Shown one piece after another: positions 1-6,328 of a DNA stretch of 6,499 bases. The DNA comes from an uncultured Clostridia bacterium (GTDB taxonomy: Bacteria > Bacillota > Clostridia > RGIG6154): the NCBI GenBank assembly GCA_934457515.1, contig CAKSHV010000089.1, forward strand, positions 1-6,499. Reading direction: 5' to 3'. The first letter of the stretch is position 1. Each line of letters starts with the position of its first letter. The notes beneath the pieces are model-generated. The model did not search any database and had not been told where the DNA came from. It worked only from the letters and a program-made list of their open reading frames with translations. A program made the position numbers and the translations under genes.

Positions 1-598
1 CGTCACCGAACAGCAGCACATTGTTAGCGCTTTTCCCCTTTAAAAACGATTCGGTGTTGTCAATTAACTGTTTTTTCTGAATTTCATAGCCCCACAAATC
101 CGAAAAGCGCGTTTCGGTCATATTGGAAAGGGGTTTGATTTCAAAGCCGTCCGCCGTGTCTGCAAGCTCGAACGCGGCGCTTAAGCCCAAAGTGCCCACG
201 CCGTTTTTTCGGTAAAAAGCCACAACGGTTTCAAAAAATTCCGCTGCCGTGCGGGTTTCGGAAAGGCGTGTGCACAAGTCGTTTGCCAGCGCGCCGATTC
301 GGCTTTTTTCGTTTTTCATACGGCGAACGGGCGAAAATGTGCCCGCCTTTGCCGCCCATGCGGGTGGGTTAAAATATAAATTCCAAATTGCCTTTATATC
401 CTGAAACGCTAAATCATACAAACCGCCTTTTTCGGGCTCGTTTCGTTCGCAGCCCAAAGAAAACGGATTTTCATCGGTTATTAAATGCAGCGCAAGGTAG
501 GACTTCCACAGGTTTCCCGAAAGTTCGTAGTCGGCTGCCGTGCGGATGATTCCCCGCAAGTCTTCCATAGGTTTGTGATATACCAAAAGTTCTGTCAT
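1..598 (-). CDS. DUF815-family AAA-type ATP-binding protein, 3' end missing
   Basis: The first 199 residues of a larger protein are visible; the gene continues past the left edge. The key stretch is residues 170-199: a GYEIQKKQLIDNT segment, then FLKGKSANNVLLFGD, where the window ends exactly at the start of the expected P-loop (family pattern NNVLLxGDxGTGKS). This block is characteristic of DUF815 proteins, predicted P-loop ATPases related to AAA proteins, usually somewhat over 400 residues in Firmicutes. The N-terminal ~150 residues are mostly helical and contain the motif LSGNLWKSYLALHLITDENPFS. No signal peptide or membrane segment is seen, so it should be cytoplasmic. The start at 598 is chosen because AAGGAAG lies 9 nt upstream. 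It is the last visible gene of a four-gene operon, 14 bp after the pyridoxal kinase gene. The cellular role of DUF815 is not established; the family call is confident, the function is not. Confidence 0.88.
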   Translation of the reverse strand, partial: MTELLVYHKPMEDLRGIIRTAADYELSGNLWKSYLALHLITDENPFSLGCERNEPEKGGLYDLAFQDIKAIWNLYFNPPAWAAKAGTFSPVRRMKNEKSRIGALANDLCTRLSETRTAAEFFETVVAFYRKNGVGTLGLSAAFELADTADGFEIKPLSNMTETRFSDLWGYEIQKKQLIDNTESFLKGKSANNVLLFGD

Positions 599-607
599 GT
601 TTTTTCG

Positions 608-614
608 CTTCCTT
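608..614 (-). promoter_or_regulatory. Ribosome binding site of the DUF815 gene, overlapping the previous stop codon
   Basis: On the minus strand the sequence reads TAAGGAAGCGAAAAAACATG. The TAA stop of the kinase gene overlaps the Shine-Dalgarno AAGGAAG, and the ATG follows after 9 nt. This arrangement suggests translational coupling of the two genes (inference). Confidence 0.8.
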
Positions 615-1362
615 ATCTTATGCTTGTTAAATAGGGGAGATTTTGCTCAAAATTTATACCGTACCAGCGTTTGTTTTCACACTGCACGGTTTTTTCAATA
701 CTGCCCCACACAAAATTTAGCGCAATTTCTATCGATTTATCCATATCGTCAAATTTCATATATGCGCTGATCAGCGCGGCGGAAAACGCGTCGCCCGTTC
801 CGTAAAAATGACCCGGGAATTTCGGCTTTAACCATTCTTTTCCTTGAAACCGAACGCCGATTTCGTTGTTTTTTGCCACACCCGTTTCCACAATCGGGCA
901 GGAAACGGAGCCGGAAAGCAGTTTTGTTTCGTCTGCATTCGGCGTAATTATGTTTGCCATATTGCAAAGGACCTTCATTTTTTCCACGTATTCCTCTGTA
1001 AAGCCCGCATATAGTTCGCCGCCGTCCGCCATGGCGGGGTCGACGACCACAAACGCGTCCTTTCCGAAACGCTTAATCAAAGAAATTGTGTTTTCAATCT
1101 GCTCCAACCCGCCGAGGTAGCCAACCAAAATCCCGTCGAACGAAAGGTTTAAGTTTCTCCAGTGATTTAATATGTTTTTGTTTTCTTCGGCAAGGCTTAA
1201 AAAGGTGTAGCCTTTAAATTCACCCGTGTGGGTGGAGAGCAGCGCCGTCGGCAAACATACTGCCTCGTGTCCCATGGCGGAAAGGATTGCTGCGGACATG
1301 GAAAGGGAGCATTTGCCGAGGCAGGACAAATCCTGCACCGTTAAAATTCTCTTTTGTTTCAT
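613..1362 (-). CDS. Pyridoxal/pyridoxamine kinase (PdxK/PdxY-like, ribokinase fold), compact
   Basis: A 249-residue cytoplasmic kinase predicted to phosphorylate pyridoxal, pyridoxamine or pyridoxine with ATP in the vitamin B6 salvage route. Evidence: the N-terminal pyridoxal-kinase block (residues 10-55: DLSCLGKCSLS, then LPTALLSTHTGEFKGYTF), the substrate-pocket GYLGG (81-85), VVDPAMADGGELY (106-118), and the ribokinase-superfamily motif GTGDAFSAAL (188-197) with catalytic base Asp191. The C-terminal KRWYGINFEQNLPYL also fits the family. It is shorter than usual (roughly 270-290): between PNADETKLLSG (141-151) and IVETGV (157-162) a helical segment of about 17-25 residues is absent, without frameshift. 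The start at 1362 is supported by AAGGCGG (1369-1375) 6 nt upstream. It sits third in the operon, 27 bp after the LOG gene. Substrate preference among B6 vitamers, or hydroxymethylpyrimidine as an alternative, cannot be told from sequence. Confidence 0.87.
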   Translation of the reverse strand: MKQKRILTVQDLSCLGKCSLSMSAAILSAMGHEAVCLPTALLSTHTGEFKGYTFLSLAEENKNILNHWRNLNLSFDGILVGYLGGLEQIENTISLIKRFGKDAFVVVDPAMADGGELYAGFTEEYVEKMKVLCNMANIITPNADETKLLSGSVSCPIVETGVAKNNEIGVRFQGKEWLKPKFPGHFYGTGDAFSAALISAYMKFDDMDKSIEIALNFVWGSIEKTVQCENKRWYGINFEQNLPYLTSIR

Positions 1363-1389
1363 GGTTAACCGCCTTGATTCGCGTAATTT

Positions 1390-1956
1390 CTAAAAGTTTT
1401 TATATTTCGTTGCTTCGGGAACATAGCTTTCTATATAAGAAAGCATTTCTTCCGCGTTGTCAAAAAGTTTAAAGAGTTTGTGGCATGCGGGCGTCATAAA
1501 CCCTTCTTCTATGCCATTCTCCAAAAAGTTCATCAGCTTATTATAAAATCCGCCGACATTGTAAACGGCGATTGCCTTGTTGTGACGGCTAAGCTGCTTT
1601 AAGGTCAAAATCTCGAAGAACTCCTCATATGTGCCGATGCCGCCGGGTGCCATAATAAATGCGTCGGCTTTATCTTCCATAATTTGTTTACGTTCGCGCA
1701 TGGTTTTGGTGGGAATAAGCTCGGTGCATTTATCATACAAAACACCGTCTGCATTAAAGAAGGTAGGGGCAACGCCTATTACTTTCCCGGCACCTGCCGT
1801 AACACCGCGTGCAACAGCGCCCATAACGCCGTTTGCACCTCCGCCGTACACTAAATTATGTCCGTGTTGCGCCATAATTAATCCTAATTTTTCGGTTTCT
1901 CCGATATATCTTTTGTTTATGTCATTGCTTGATGCACCGTATACACAAATGTTCAT
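1390..1956 (-). CDS. LOG-family protein (TIGR00730-type Rossmann fold; putative nucleoside 5'-monophosphate phosphoribohydrolase)
   Basis: A 188-residue protein of the LOG/lysine decarboxylase-like family. Characterised members hydrolyse cytokinin riboside 5'-monophosphates or other nucleoside monophosphates to the free base and ribose 5-phosphate; the old label lysine decarboxylase is wrong for this family. Visible motifs: the N-terminal Rossmann strand ICVYGASS (3-10), the nucleotide loop YGGGANGVMG (37-46), MRERK (86-90) with the expected catalytic Arg89, and the signature PGGIGTYEE (104-112) with Glu112. Length is normal. The start at 1956 has AAGGAGCG (1963-1970) 6 nt upstream. It is the second gene of the operon, 43 bp after yfcE. 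In a bacterium it more likely serves nucleotide housekeeping than hormone production, but the substrate is unknown. Bacillus subtilis YvdD is a family member. Confidence 0.9.
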   Translation of the reverse strand: MNICVYGASSNDINKRYIGETEKLGLIMAQHGHNLVYGGGANGVMGAVARGVTAGAGKVIGVAPTFFNADGVLYDKCTELIPTKTMRERKQIMEDKADAFIMAPGGIGTYEEFFEILTLKQLSRHNKAIAVYNVGGFYNKLMNFLENGIEEGFMTPACHKLFKLFDNAEEMLSYIESYVPEATKYKNF

Positions 1957-1999
1957 ACTAATCGCTCCTTTTCTAAAGCCTATGCGGTTTTAAAATGAT

Positions 2000-2554
2000 T
2001 CATTCTGCCAAAATGCTGTGGGATGCAAGCGCTTCGCCGCTTTCCAAATCGCAAATGGTGAACACGCCGTTTTCATAAATCATATAGCTCGGGGTCTGAT
2101 TCTCTTTCGGAATGCTGACCGAGCCGGGGTTTAAATAGGTAAAGTTATCAAATTCCTGCACTTTCCACACGTGCGTGTGGCCGTTTATTAAAATGTCGCC
2201 TTTTTGCAGCGGCATGGGATTTTCGGGGTTATAAACATGTCCGTGGGACAGATAAATGCGCCTGCCGTTTAAAAATAAAATCAGATAATCCGCCGTGATG
2301 GGGAAAGACAGCACCATTTGGTCTACCTCTCCGTCGCAGTTTCCGCGCACGCAGACAATTTTTTCTTTTAAGGGGTTTAAAAGGGAAATCACTTGTTTTG
2401 GATTATAGCCGCGAGGCAGGTCGTTTCGCGGACCGTGGTATAAAAGGTCGCCCAGTAAAATTAAATTTTCCGCCTGCTCTTTTTGAAAGGTGTCAAGCAT
2501 TTTTTCGGCATAATACGCCGAGCCGTGTATGTCTGATGCAAACATCAATTTCAT
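2000..2554 (-). CDS. yfcE: YfcE-type metallophosphoesterase (phosphodiesterase)
   Basis: A 184-residue cytoplasmic calcineurin-like phosphoesterase. The sequence closely follows E. coli YfcE: MKLMFASDIHG at the N terminus, then LLGD, HGPRNDLPRGY, VRGNCDGEVDQM, FPITA, LSHGHVYNPEN, NGHTH and NPGSVSIPKE. All expected di-metal ligands are present: Asp8, His10, Asp36, Asn72, His104, His126 and His128. E. coli YfcE hydrolyses artificial phosphodiesters in vitro with a metal cofactor; its physiological substrate is not known, and the same holds here. Length equals the family norm. The start at 2554 is the only one that keeps the first metal motif and has AAAGGAAG (2565-2572) 10 nt upstream. It is the first gene of the four-gene operon, with its own promoter directly upstream. 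Confidence 0.94.
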   Translation of the reverse strand: MKLMFASDIHGSAYYAEKMLDTFQKEQAENLILLGDLLYHGPRNDLPRGYNPKQVISLLNPLKEKIVCVRGNCDGEVDQMVLSFPITADYLILFLNGRRIYLSHGHVYNPENPMPLQKGDILINGHTHVWKVQEFDNFTYLNPGSVSIPKENQTPSYMIYENGVFTICDLESGEALASHSILAE

Positions 2555-2555
2555 T

Positions 2556-2606
2556 TTTTCTTCGCTTCCTTTCGTTTTCTACCAGTATAGCACAAAGCGA
2601 AGAAAA
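2556..2606. repeat. 12-bp perfect inverted repeat bracketing the yfcE promoter -10, start site and ribosome binding region
   Basis: The plus strand reads TTTTCTTCGCTT at 2556-2567 and its exact reverse complement AAGCGAAGAAAA at 2595-2606, separated by 27 bp. On the coding (minus) strand the first arm lies in the -35/-10 spacer. The second covers the last bases of the Shine-Dalgarno and the spacer up to the yfcE ATG. The predicted transcription start near 2577 lies between the arms. The arms are purine/pyrimidine-skewed, which raises the chance of coincidence. Confidence 0.7.
2565..2572 (-). promoter_or_regulatory. yfcE ribosome binding site
   Basis: AAAGGAAG lies 10 nt before the ATG at 2554. 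The last three bases fall within the downstream arm of the inverted repeat, so pairing of the arms would partly mask the site. The core AAGGAAGCGAA is identical to the ribosome binding region of the DUF815 gene at the other end of the same operon. Confidence 0.75.
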
Positions 2607-2612
2607 TTGCAA
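2584..2612 (-). promoter_or_regulatory. Sigma-A type promoter of the yfcE-LOG-pdxK-like-DUF815 operon
   Basis: On the minus strand -35 TTGCAA (2607-2612) and -10 TATACT (2584-2589) are separated by exactly 17 bp. A TG one base before the -10 (TGCTATACT) makes an extended -10. Transcription should start near 2577, leaving a leader of about 23 nt before the yfcE ATG. The promoter begins only about 20 bp after the upstream terminator stem. No clear promoter was seen in the three shorter gaps downstream, so it probably serves all four genes. Confidence 0.78.
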
Positions 2613-2630
2613 GGTTCGGGCGAAAAAACA

Positions 2631-2666
2631 AGGCAGTTAAAAAGTCACATGACTTTTTAACTGCCT
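2631..2666 (-). terminator. Rho-independent terminator of the glycoside hydrolase operon
   Basis: A near-complete palindrome: arm AGGCAGTTAAAAAGT (2631-2645), loop CACATG, then the exact reverse complement ending at 2666. In the minus-strand transcript the stem is followed by TGTTTTTT, a good U-tract. It begins 7 bp after the stop codon of the GH78-like gene. The other side is also T-rich (CTTCTTTTATTTTA on the plus strand), so it could work in both directions, though no plus-strand gene runs into it here. Confidence 0.92.
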
Positions 2667-2672
2667 CTTCTT

Positions 2673-4775
2673 TTATTTTATGTTGCCTTTTTCCCGCTCT
2701 TTGTCCAGCCAGATAATGACGTGTGAGGCAAAGCCGTGGTCTAAGCTGTGGCGGTCGCAGTCGTGCTCCCACAGCGTGCCCGTGCGCTTCGCCATGAACC
2801 CGAAATAGTCCTTTATATTTTGAATTAAACGCTCGGACTCGTCATAAATTTCCAAAAGCTCTAAACGCAGATAGTTTCCGATAAACGCGTTGGAAAAGCC
2901 TATGTTTTCCAACTTTTTCGTTGTTTTGCGCTCGGGCCCGAAATCCCGGACTAATGTTTTCCACAAATCGGGGTGGGAAAGCGGCGTTGCCGTGCCGCAA
3001 AAATACGCATAATACTGGCAGGTTTCGGTGATTTCATCGGTCACTTCAAGCTTGGTTTTGTCTTGATTCCAAACCGCGCGGTCGTGAAAAAAGCCGTTAA
3101 AATAAGAGAGATTGCGGATGTTTTCGTGAAGGGAAATTGCCTCGCGGATGAGCTCTTTGTCGTTATACAAATGTCCGATTGCCTGTTTGGTGCGGGCGTA
3201 GAGCATGTTGGTGGGAAAATTTAAGTCCTGCACATAGTCGTTGCAGTCCGACCATTCCACAAAAATCCAGCTTTCGAGGTTGACCAAGAGTCCTTGCTTG
3301 TTTTCAAAGCGTTTAAAATAGGAAAGAAGAGCATACATTTTGTCTTTCGCTTTTTCAATCAGCGCTTTGTCACCGTTGCGGGAAAAGCAATATTCTTCCA
3401 GCTCGAGCGCATAGAACATTGCCCAGTTCGGGATGAAATCGCCCGCGATAAAGTCCGCGGGATAGCACATGGGCAGCATGCCGTGCGGCAGCTTTTCAAA
3501 CGAATCGGGCAGCAGAAAATTTTTCAGAAAACAGGTTTCGACCGTTGTTTTTTCGGTTAAAGCATATTCCACGCGGGAGGTAAAAAAGCTGTCACATAGC
3601 CAGCCGGCGCGTTCGCGCGAAGGACAGTCGGTGTATACATCGGTTGCATTTTGGCGAAACGTTTCGATTGCCGCTTGATAGATTTGTTCCAAATCCGCAT
3701 CGTGCAGCGGTTTATCGCGCTTTATTTTCGGAAAGCAAACGGTGTGCACTTTTAAATTGTGAACGGTGACACTGCCGCCCTTTGCAATTAGATTTAAATA
3801 CATAAATGTGTACGGTTCGGCGGTGGTTATTTTATAACTTCCCTTTTTCAGCCGCCATTCACTAAGGTTAATGCAGCTTAAGCGCATGTAATTTACAAAA
3901 CCGTCCTCTAACATTTCGTCCATGGCAAGGTAGAGGGTGCAGTCGTTTTCACAGGTGATTTCAAACGAAAGCAAGCCCGTTACAATATGCGAAAACGCAT
4001 AGACCGCGTATTCATTTTTGGAAATTTGGACGGTTTCGGCTTGTTCGTGCGCTTTAGAGGTTATTTTAAACGAGAGCCGCCCCACCTCGTCTGCGGGGTT
4101 TGCTTCAAGTTCGTTTACTTCAAAGCCGTCAATCACGTTCGGCACGCCCACAAGGCAGCGGTTTTTGCACGGACGGATGCACTTTCCTTCATCGGTCACG
4201 CTGCCGCGAAGAATGATTTTGCTCGGAAACGCGGGGGCATAGTCCTCATAATAAACGCCGCGGGAAATAAAGGTTTTCGGCTCGGTCGGCGATAAAAGGA
4301 CGGGGGAATTGTTTGCCGGTCTTGTAAAATCATACACCTCGTTAAAGGTGCGCTGAAAGGAATAGCGCGAGGTTTTCTGCACGCGGTAAGGGTCTTTATA
4401 TGCCGCAAAATCACTGCCGGTCGCTTTGACTACAGTTTCGTTTTTGTCTAAAATTTCGCAGCAGAGAAAGGCGGGGGTGTTAATGCGGTAAAAACTGTGC
4501 ACGTTTGCCGCCTCGATTTTAATTTCAATTGTGTTTTCTTCGAGAGGGAGATTTAGGCGGTGCTCGTCTACCCTGTAAAATCCGTGTGCCGTGCGGGCGG
4601 GACCGGTTGCCAAAAATGCGCCGTTTACAAACAGGCTGTAAACCGAAGAGCCTGTAATGCGGATTTTAAAACTGCCTTTTTTAACGGTTTCTTTAAAAAT
4701 CAAATTGTAGTTTTTCTCTTTTTCTTTGCCCTTTTCCCAGACGGGAACGGCTTTTTTAAAGGTTACATATTCCAT
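2673..4775 (-). CDS. GH78-like glycoside hydrolase (alpha-L-rhamnosidase-related, cytoplasmic)
   Basis: A 700-residue protein. Residues ~1-160 form a beta-rich lectin-like domain (YSLFVNGAFLATGP, typical of rhamnosidase N-terminal domains). Residues ~200-350 form further beta-sandwich with YLAMDEMLEDGFV. Residues ~357-690 form the (alpha/alpha)6 barrel. Catalytic region: DCPSRERAGWLCD at 383-395 gives Asp383, Glu388 and Asp395 with the same +5/+12 spacing as Asp567/Glu572/Asp579 of Bacillus sp. GL1 RhaB. TLWEHD (668-672) gives Glu670, matching its fourth acidic residue. SLDHGFAS (677-684) is the usual C-terminal motif. The family inverts anomeric configuration and normally removes terminal alpha-L-rhamnose. 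The protein is shorter than many GH78 enzymes (about 900) and has no signal peptide, so imported substrates are likely. It is the second gene of an operon with a strong terminator 7 bp after its stop. Rhamnose as the substrate is inferred, since distant GH78 relatives may act on other sugars. Confidence 0.82.
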   Translation of the reverse strand: MEYVTFKKAVPVWEKGKEKEKNYNLIFKETVKKGSFKIRITGSSVYSLFVNGAFLATGPARTAHGFYRVDEHRLNLPLEENTIEIKIEAANVHSFYRINTPAFLCCEILDKNETVVKATGSDFAAYKDPYRVQKTSRYSFQRTFNEVYDFTRPANNSPVLLSPTEPKTFISRGVYYEDYAPAFPSKIILRGSVTDEGKCIRPCKNRCLVGVPNVIDGFEVNELEANPADEVGRLSFKITSKAHEQAETVQISKNEYAVYAFSHIVTGLLSFEITCENDCTLYLAMDEMLEDGFVNYMRLSCINLSEWRLKKGSYKITTAEPYTFMYLNLIAKGGSVTVHNLKVHTVCFPKIKRDKPLHDADLEQIYQAAIETFRQNATDVYTDCPSRERAGWLCDSFFTSRVEYALTEKTTVETCFLKNFLLPDSFEKLPHGMLPMCYPADFIAGDFIPNWAMFYALELEEYCFSRNGDKALIEKAKDKMYALLSYFKRFENKQGLLVNLESWIFVEWSDCNDYVQDLNFPTNMLYARTKQAIGHLYNDKELIREAISLHENIRNLSYFNGFFHDRAVWNQDKTKLEVTDEITETCQYYAYFCGTATPLSHPDLWKTLVRDFGPERKTTKKLENIGFSNAFIGNYLRLELLEIYDESERLIQNIKDYFGFMAKRTGTLWEHDCDRHSLDHGFASHVIIWLDKEREKGNIK

Positions 4776-4778
4776 TTT

Positions 4779-6266
4779 TTACTCCTCCCCGATTACAAGC
4801 AGTAGTCCCGCCTCGGACGTGTCACCCGCGCGGCGCGCTGAATTACCGACCGTTTCTATTGTTTTGCCGAGGATGGTCAGGCGGTTTTCGGAAACAGTTA
4901 CGTCTTCGGTGATGTCAAACGAAAAATCTGTGGAAGACAGGTCCTGCGCATAGATTTTTTTGGTGCCGATTTCACCGTCAAAAACAAGGGTGAGGGTTTT
5001 ATACTCGCCGAAAATGCCGAGTGTTGTCGCGTTGCCGCACGCAATTTCCACGTCGCAGTGTGGAATAAAATAGCGTCTGCCCTGCGTTCTGCCGAGGGCG
5101 GCGATGCTGACTGCGCCGTTGGGATTTTTGGCGCACACCAAATAGGGAACAAAGCCGTTTTCATCGGGGATTGTTTTCGGAAGCGGCATGTTGCGGGAGA
5201 TGGCGGCAACGCCGTCTGCCTGAATTTTGGACGGATTTTCGTCCTCCATACCGAGCGCCTTCGGCCACCAGCTTTCCAGTTCTGCGTTCATGTTTTCAAT
5301 GTGCCAAAAATCGTGCAGAGTGGTTTCGGAAAAGAAAGTGTTTTCCTTGTCTGTGCCAAACGCGGGGGCAATTTTGTGCCAGTTGACCGCGCGGGTTACC
5401 TCCTGCATTTTTGTTTTTAAGTTGCGGTGACAGGAGGGAAACGCCATGTCGGGCTTTCCGTTCGGAAACGCGCCCGCAAAGGGGTGGCGCATAATGCCCA
5501 TTGAGCAGCCGAGAGCTGCGGCGATGTATGCCTCGTCCTCACAGTTAATCAGGCTTTTAAAGCTGTTTTGCGCGGTGTATGCAAGGGTTTGCTTTAATTT
5601 GTTCATGGTAAACGGGACGGACAAAATGGCGGGCACATCATAGGTGCGGAACACGTCGCAGAACGGAATCACCTCGGGCACAAGGGCGCTTTCGATGATA
5701 ACGTCGGGCGCAACCTTGTGGGCAAGGGCGGTGAGCCATTTCCGAAATTCCGGAACGCGACAGTTTTTGCCCCAGTCCACTTTCCAATATAAAATGCCTG
5801 CCTCGCTGCTTTGTTTTAAGCGTTCTGTCCAGTATTCTTCGGCGGTTTTGCCCTTGTCGAAAAGCGGTGAGGACTGGGCGCAGACCCACACGCCAATCCC
5901 TTTCCACCCCTTTTTCTGTGCTGCCCTGTTTAATTCTTTCAGCGCCTTGGCGTTGTTTTTCTCGTCCGCATAGGTGGGGAATTTGTCGCGGTTTAGGATA
6001 AAACTTCCGTGATAGTCTTTATAATCCGAAAGCGGAACATCCCAGCTGTCGTCCATAACAAGGAATAAGTCTTTGCGGATGTCGGGGTAAAAATTCGTCC
6101 ATCCGAAGGGTTTTGTGCCCGAAAACAGCGCCTGCTCGGTGATGTTTGCACGCTGTGCTTCGGGCTTGCCGTCGCAGGTGGCGTAAAGCTGAGTTTGCCA
6201 GGTGCAGTAGTAGTCGGGCGTTGTGTTTTTTGCGTTTGGTATGTAATTTTTATTTGTTTTTTGCAT
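4779..6266 (-). CDS. Putative TIM-barrel glycoside hydrolase with clan GH-D-like (GH27/GH36) motifs, family unassigned
   Basis: A 495-residue cytoplasmic protein. I do not recognise a named family. Its barrel strand ends resemble alpha-galactosidase clan enzymes: LFLVMDDSWD (67-76, with Asp72/Asp73 and Trp75, like the DDxW substrate-binding motif), GIGVWVCAQ (123-131), and YWKVDWG (160-166), where Asp164 aligns with the KxD nucleophile. DVFRTYDVP (204-212) makes Asp210, or Asp204, a candidate acid/base. RHPFAGAFPNGKPD (260-273) follows. From about residue 345 the protein is beta-rich (GFVPYLVCAKNPNGAVSIAALG), as expected for the C-terminal sandwich of such enzymes. An upstream in-frame ATG at 6284 would add six residues. 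It is rejected because it lacks a ribosome binding site and lies only about 6 nt from the predicted transcription start, whereas 6266 has AAGGGG 8 nt upstream. It is the first gene of an operon with the GH78-like gene. Activity, presumably on an alpha-linked sugar, is an inference. Confidence 0.68.
   Translation of the reverse strand: MQKTNKNYIPNAKNTTPDYYCTWQTQLYATCDGKPEAQRANITEQALFSGTKPFGWTNFYPDIRKDLFLVMDDSWDVPLSDYKDYHGSFILNRDKFPTYADEKNNAKALKELNRAAQKKGWKGIGVWVCAQSSPLFDKGKTAEEYWTERLKQSSEAGILYWKVDWGKNCRVPEFRKWLTALAHKVAPDVIIESALVPEVIPFCDVFRTYDVPAILSVPFTMNKLKQTLAYTAQNSFKSLINCEDEAYIAAALGCSMGIMRHPFAGAFPNGKPDMAFPSCHRNLKTKMQEVTRAVNWHKIAPAFGTDKENTFFSETTLHDFWHIENMNAELESWWPKALGMEDENPSKIQADGVAAISRNMPLPKTIPDENGFVPYLVCAKNPNGAVSIAALGRTQGRRYFIPHCDVEIACGNATTLGIFGEYKTLTLVFDGEIGTKKIYAQDLSSTDFSFDITEDVTVSENRLTILGKTIETVGNSARRAGDTSEAGLLLVIGEE
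4782..4790 (-). promoter_or_regulatory. Ribosome binding site of the GH78-like gene, inside the end of the upstream gene
   Basis: GGGGAGGAG is encoded by the last three codons (Gly-Glu-Glu) of the upstream hydrolase. It is followed by TAA and, 3 nt later, the ATG at 4775. A strong site within the preceding coding sequence and a 3-bp gap point to translational coupling of the two enzymes. Confidence 0.85.
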
Positions 6267-6274
6267 TGGATTTT

Positions 6275-6280
6275 CCCCTT
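6275..6280 (-). promoter_or_regulatory. Ribosome binding site that decides the start of the first hydrolase gene
   Basis: AAGGGG lies 8 nt before the ATG at 6266. The alternative ATG at 6284 lies just before this site and has only A/T-rich sequence upstream, so this site favours 6266. Confidence 0.8.
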
Positions 6281-6296
6281 TCATTTTAACAAATTT

Positions 6297-6325
6297 AGTA
6301 TATCACATGCGGCGGCTTGTGTAAA
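6297..6325 (-). promoter_or_regulatory. Sigma-A type promoter of the glycoside hydrolase operon
   Basis: On the minus strand -35 TTTACA (6320-6325) and -10 TATACT (6297-6302) are separated by exactly 17 bp; each hexamer is one base from consensus. Transcription should start near 6290, giving a leader of about 24 nt to the ATG at 6266. No cre-like catabolite control site was seen in or next to it. A tandem 8-bp repeat lies directly upstream. Confidence 0.8.
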
Positions 6326-6328
6326 TCC

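Noticed and set aside
1363..1370. Palindrome GGTTAACC just upstream of the pyridoxal kinase start
   Set aside because: An 8-bp palindrome is common by chance, and this one lies between the ribosome binding site and the ATG with no other sign of an operator.
1631..1993. Plus-strand 120-codon frame opposite the LOG gene
   Set aside because: It lies opposite the well-supported LOG coding sequence, ends in the intergenic gap, and shows no domain or expression signal.
2024..2037. Sequence resembling a cre catabolite-control site (TGCAAGCGCTTCGC)
   Set aside because: It has three mismatches to the cre pattern and lies inside the 3' end of yfcE, away from any promoter.
2551..2772. Minus-strand 73-codon reading frame across the gap between the GH78-like gene and yfcE
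   Set aside because: It overlaps the end of the GH78-like gene in another frame, runs through the terminator and promoter, and is a low-complexity basic sequence with no family resemblance.
5058..5420. Plus-strand 120-codon frame opposite the first hydrolase gene
   Set aside because: It is antisense to a gene with clear motifs, has no convincing ribosome site, and its composition is what a complementary frame of GC-rich-third-position coding sequence gives.
6267..6284. Longer start (ATG at 6284) for the first hydrolase gene
   Set aside because: It has no ribosome binding site, would be almost leaderless from the predicted transcription start near 6290, and the ATG at 6266 has a well-placed AAGGGG.
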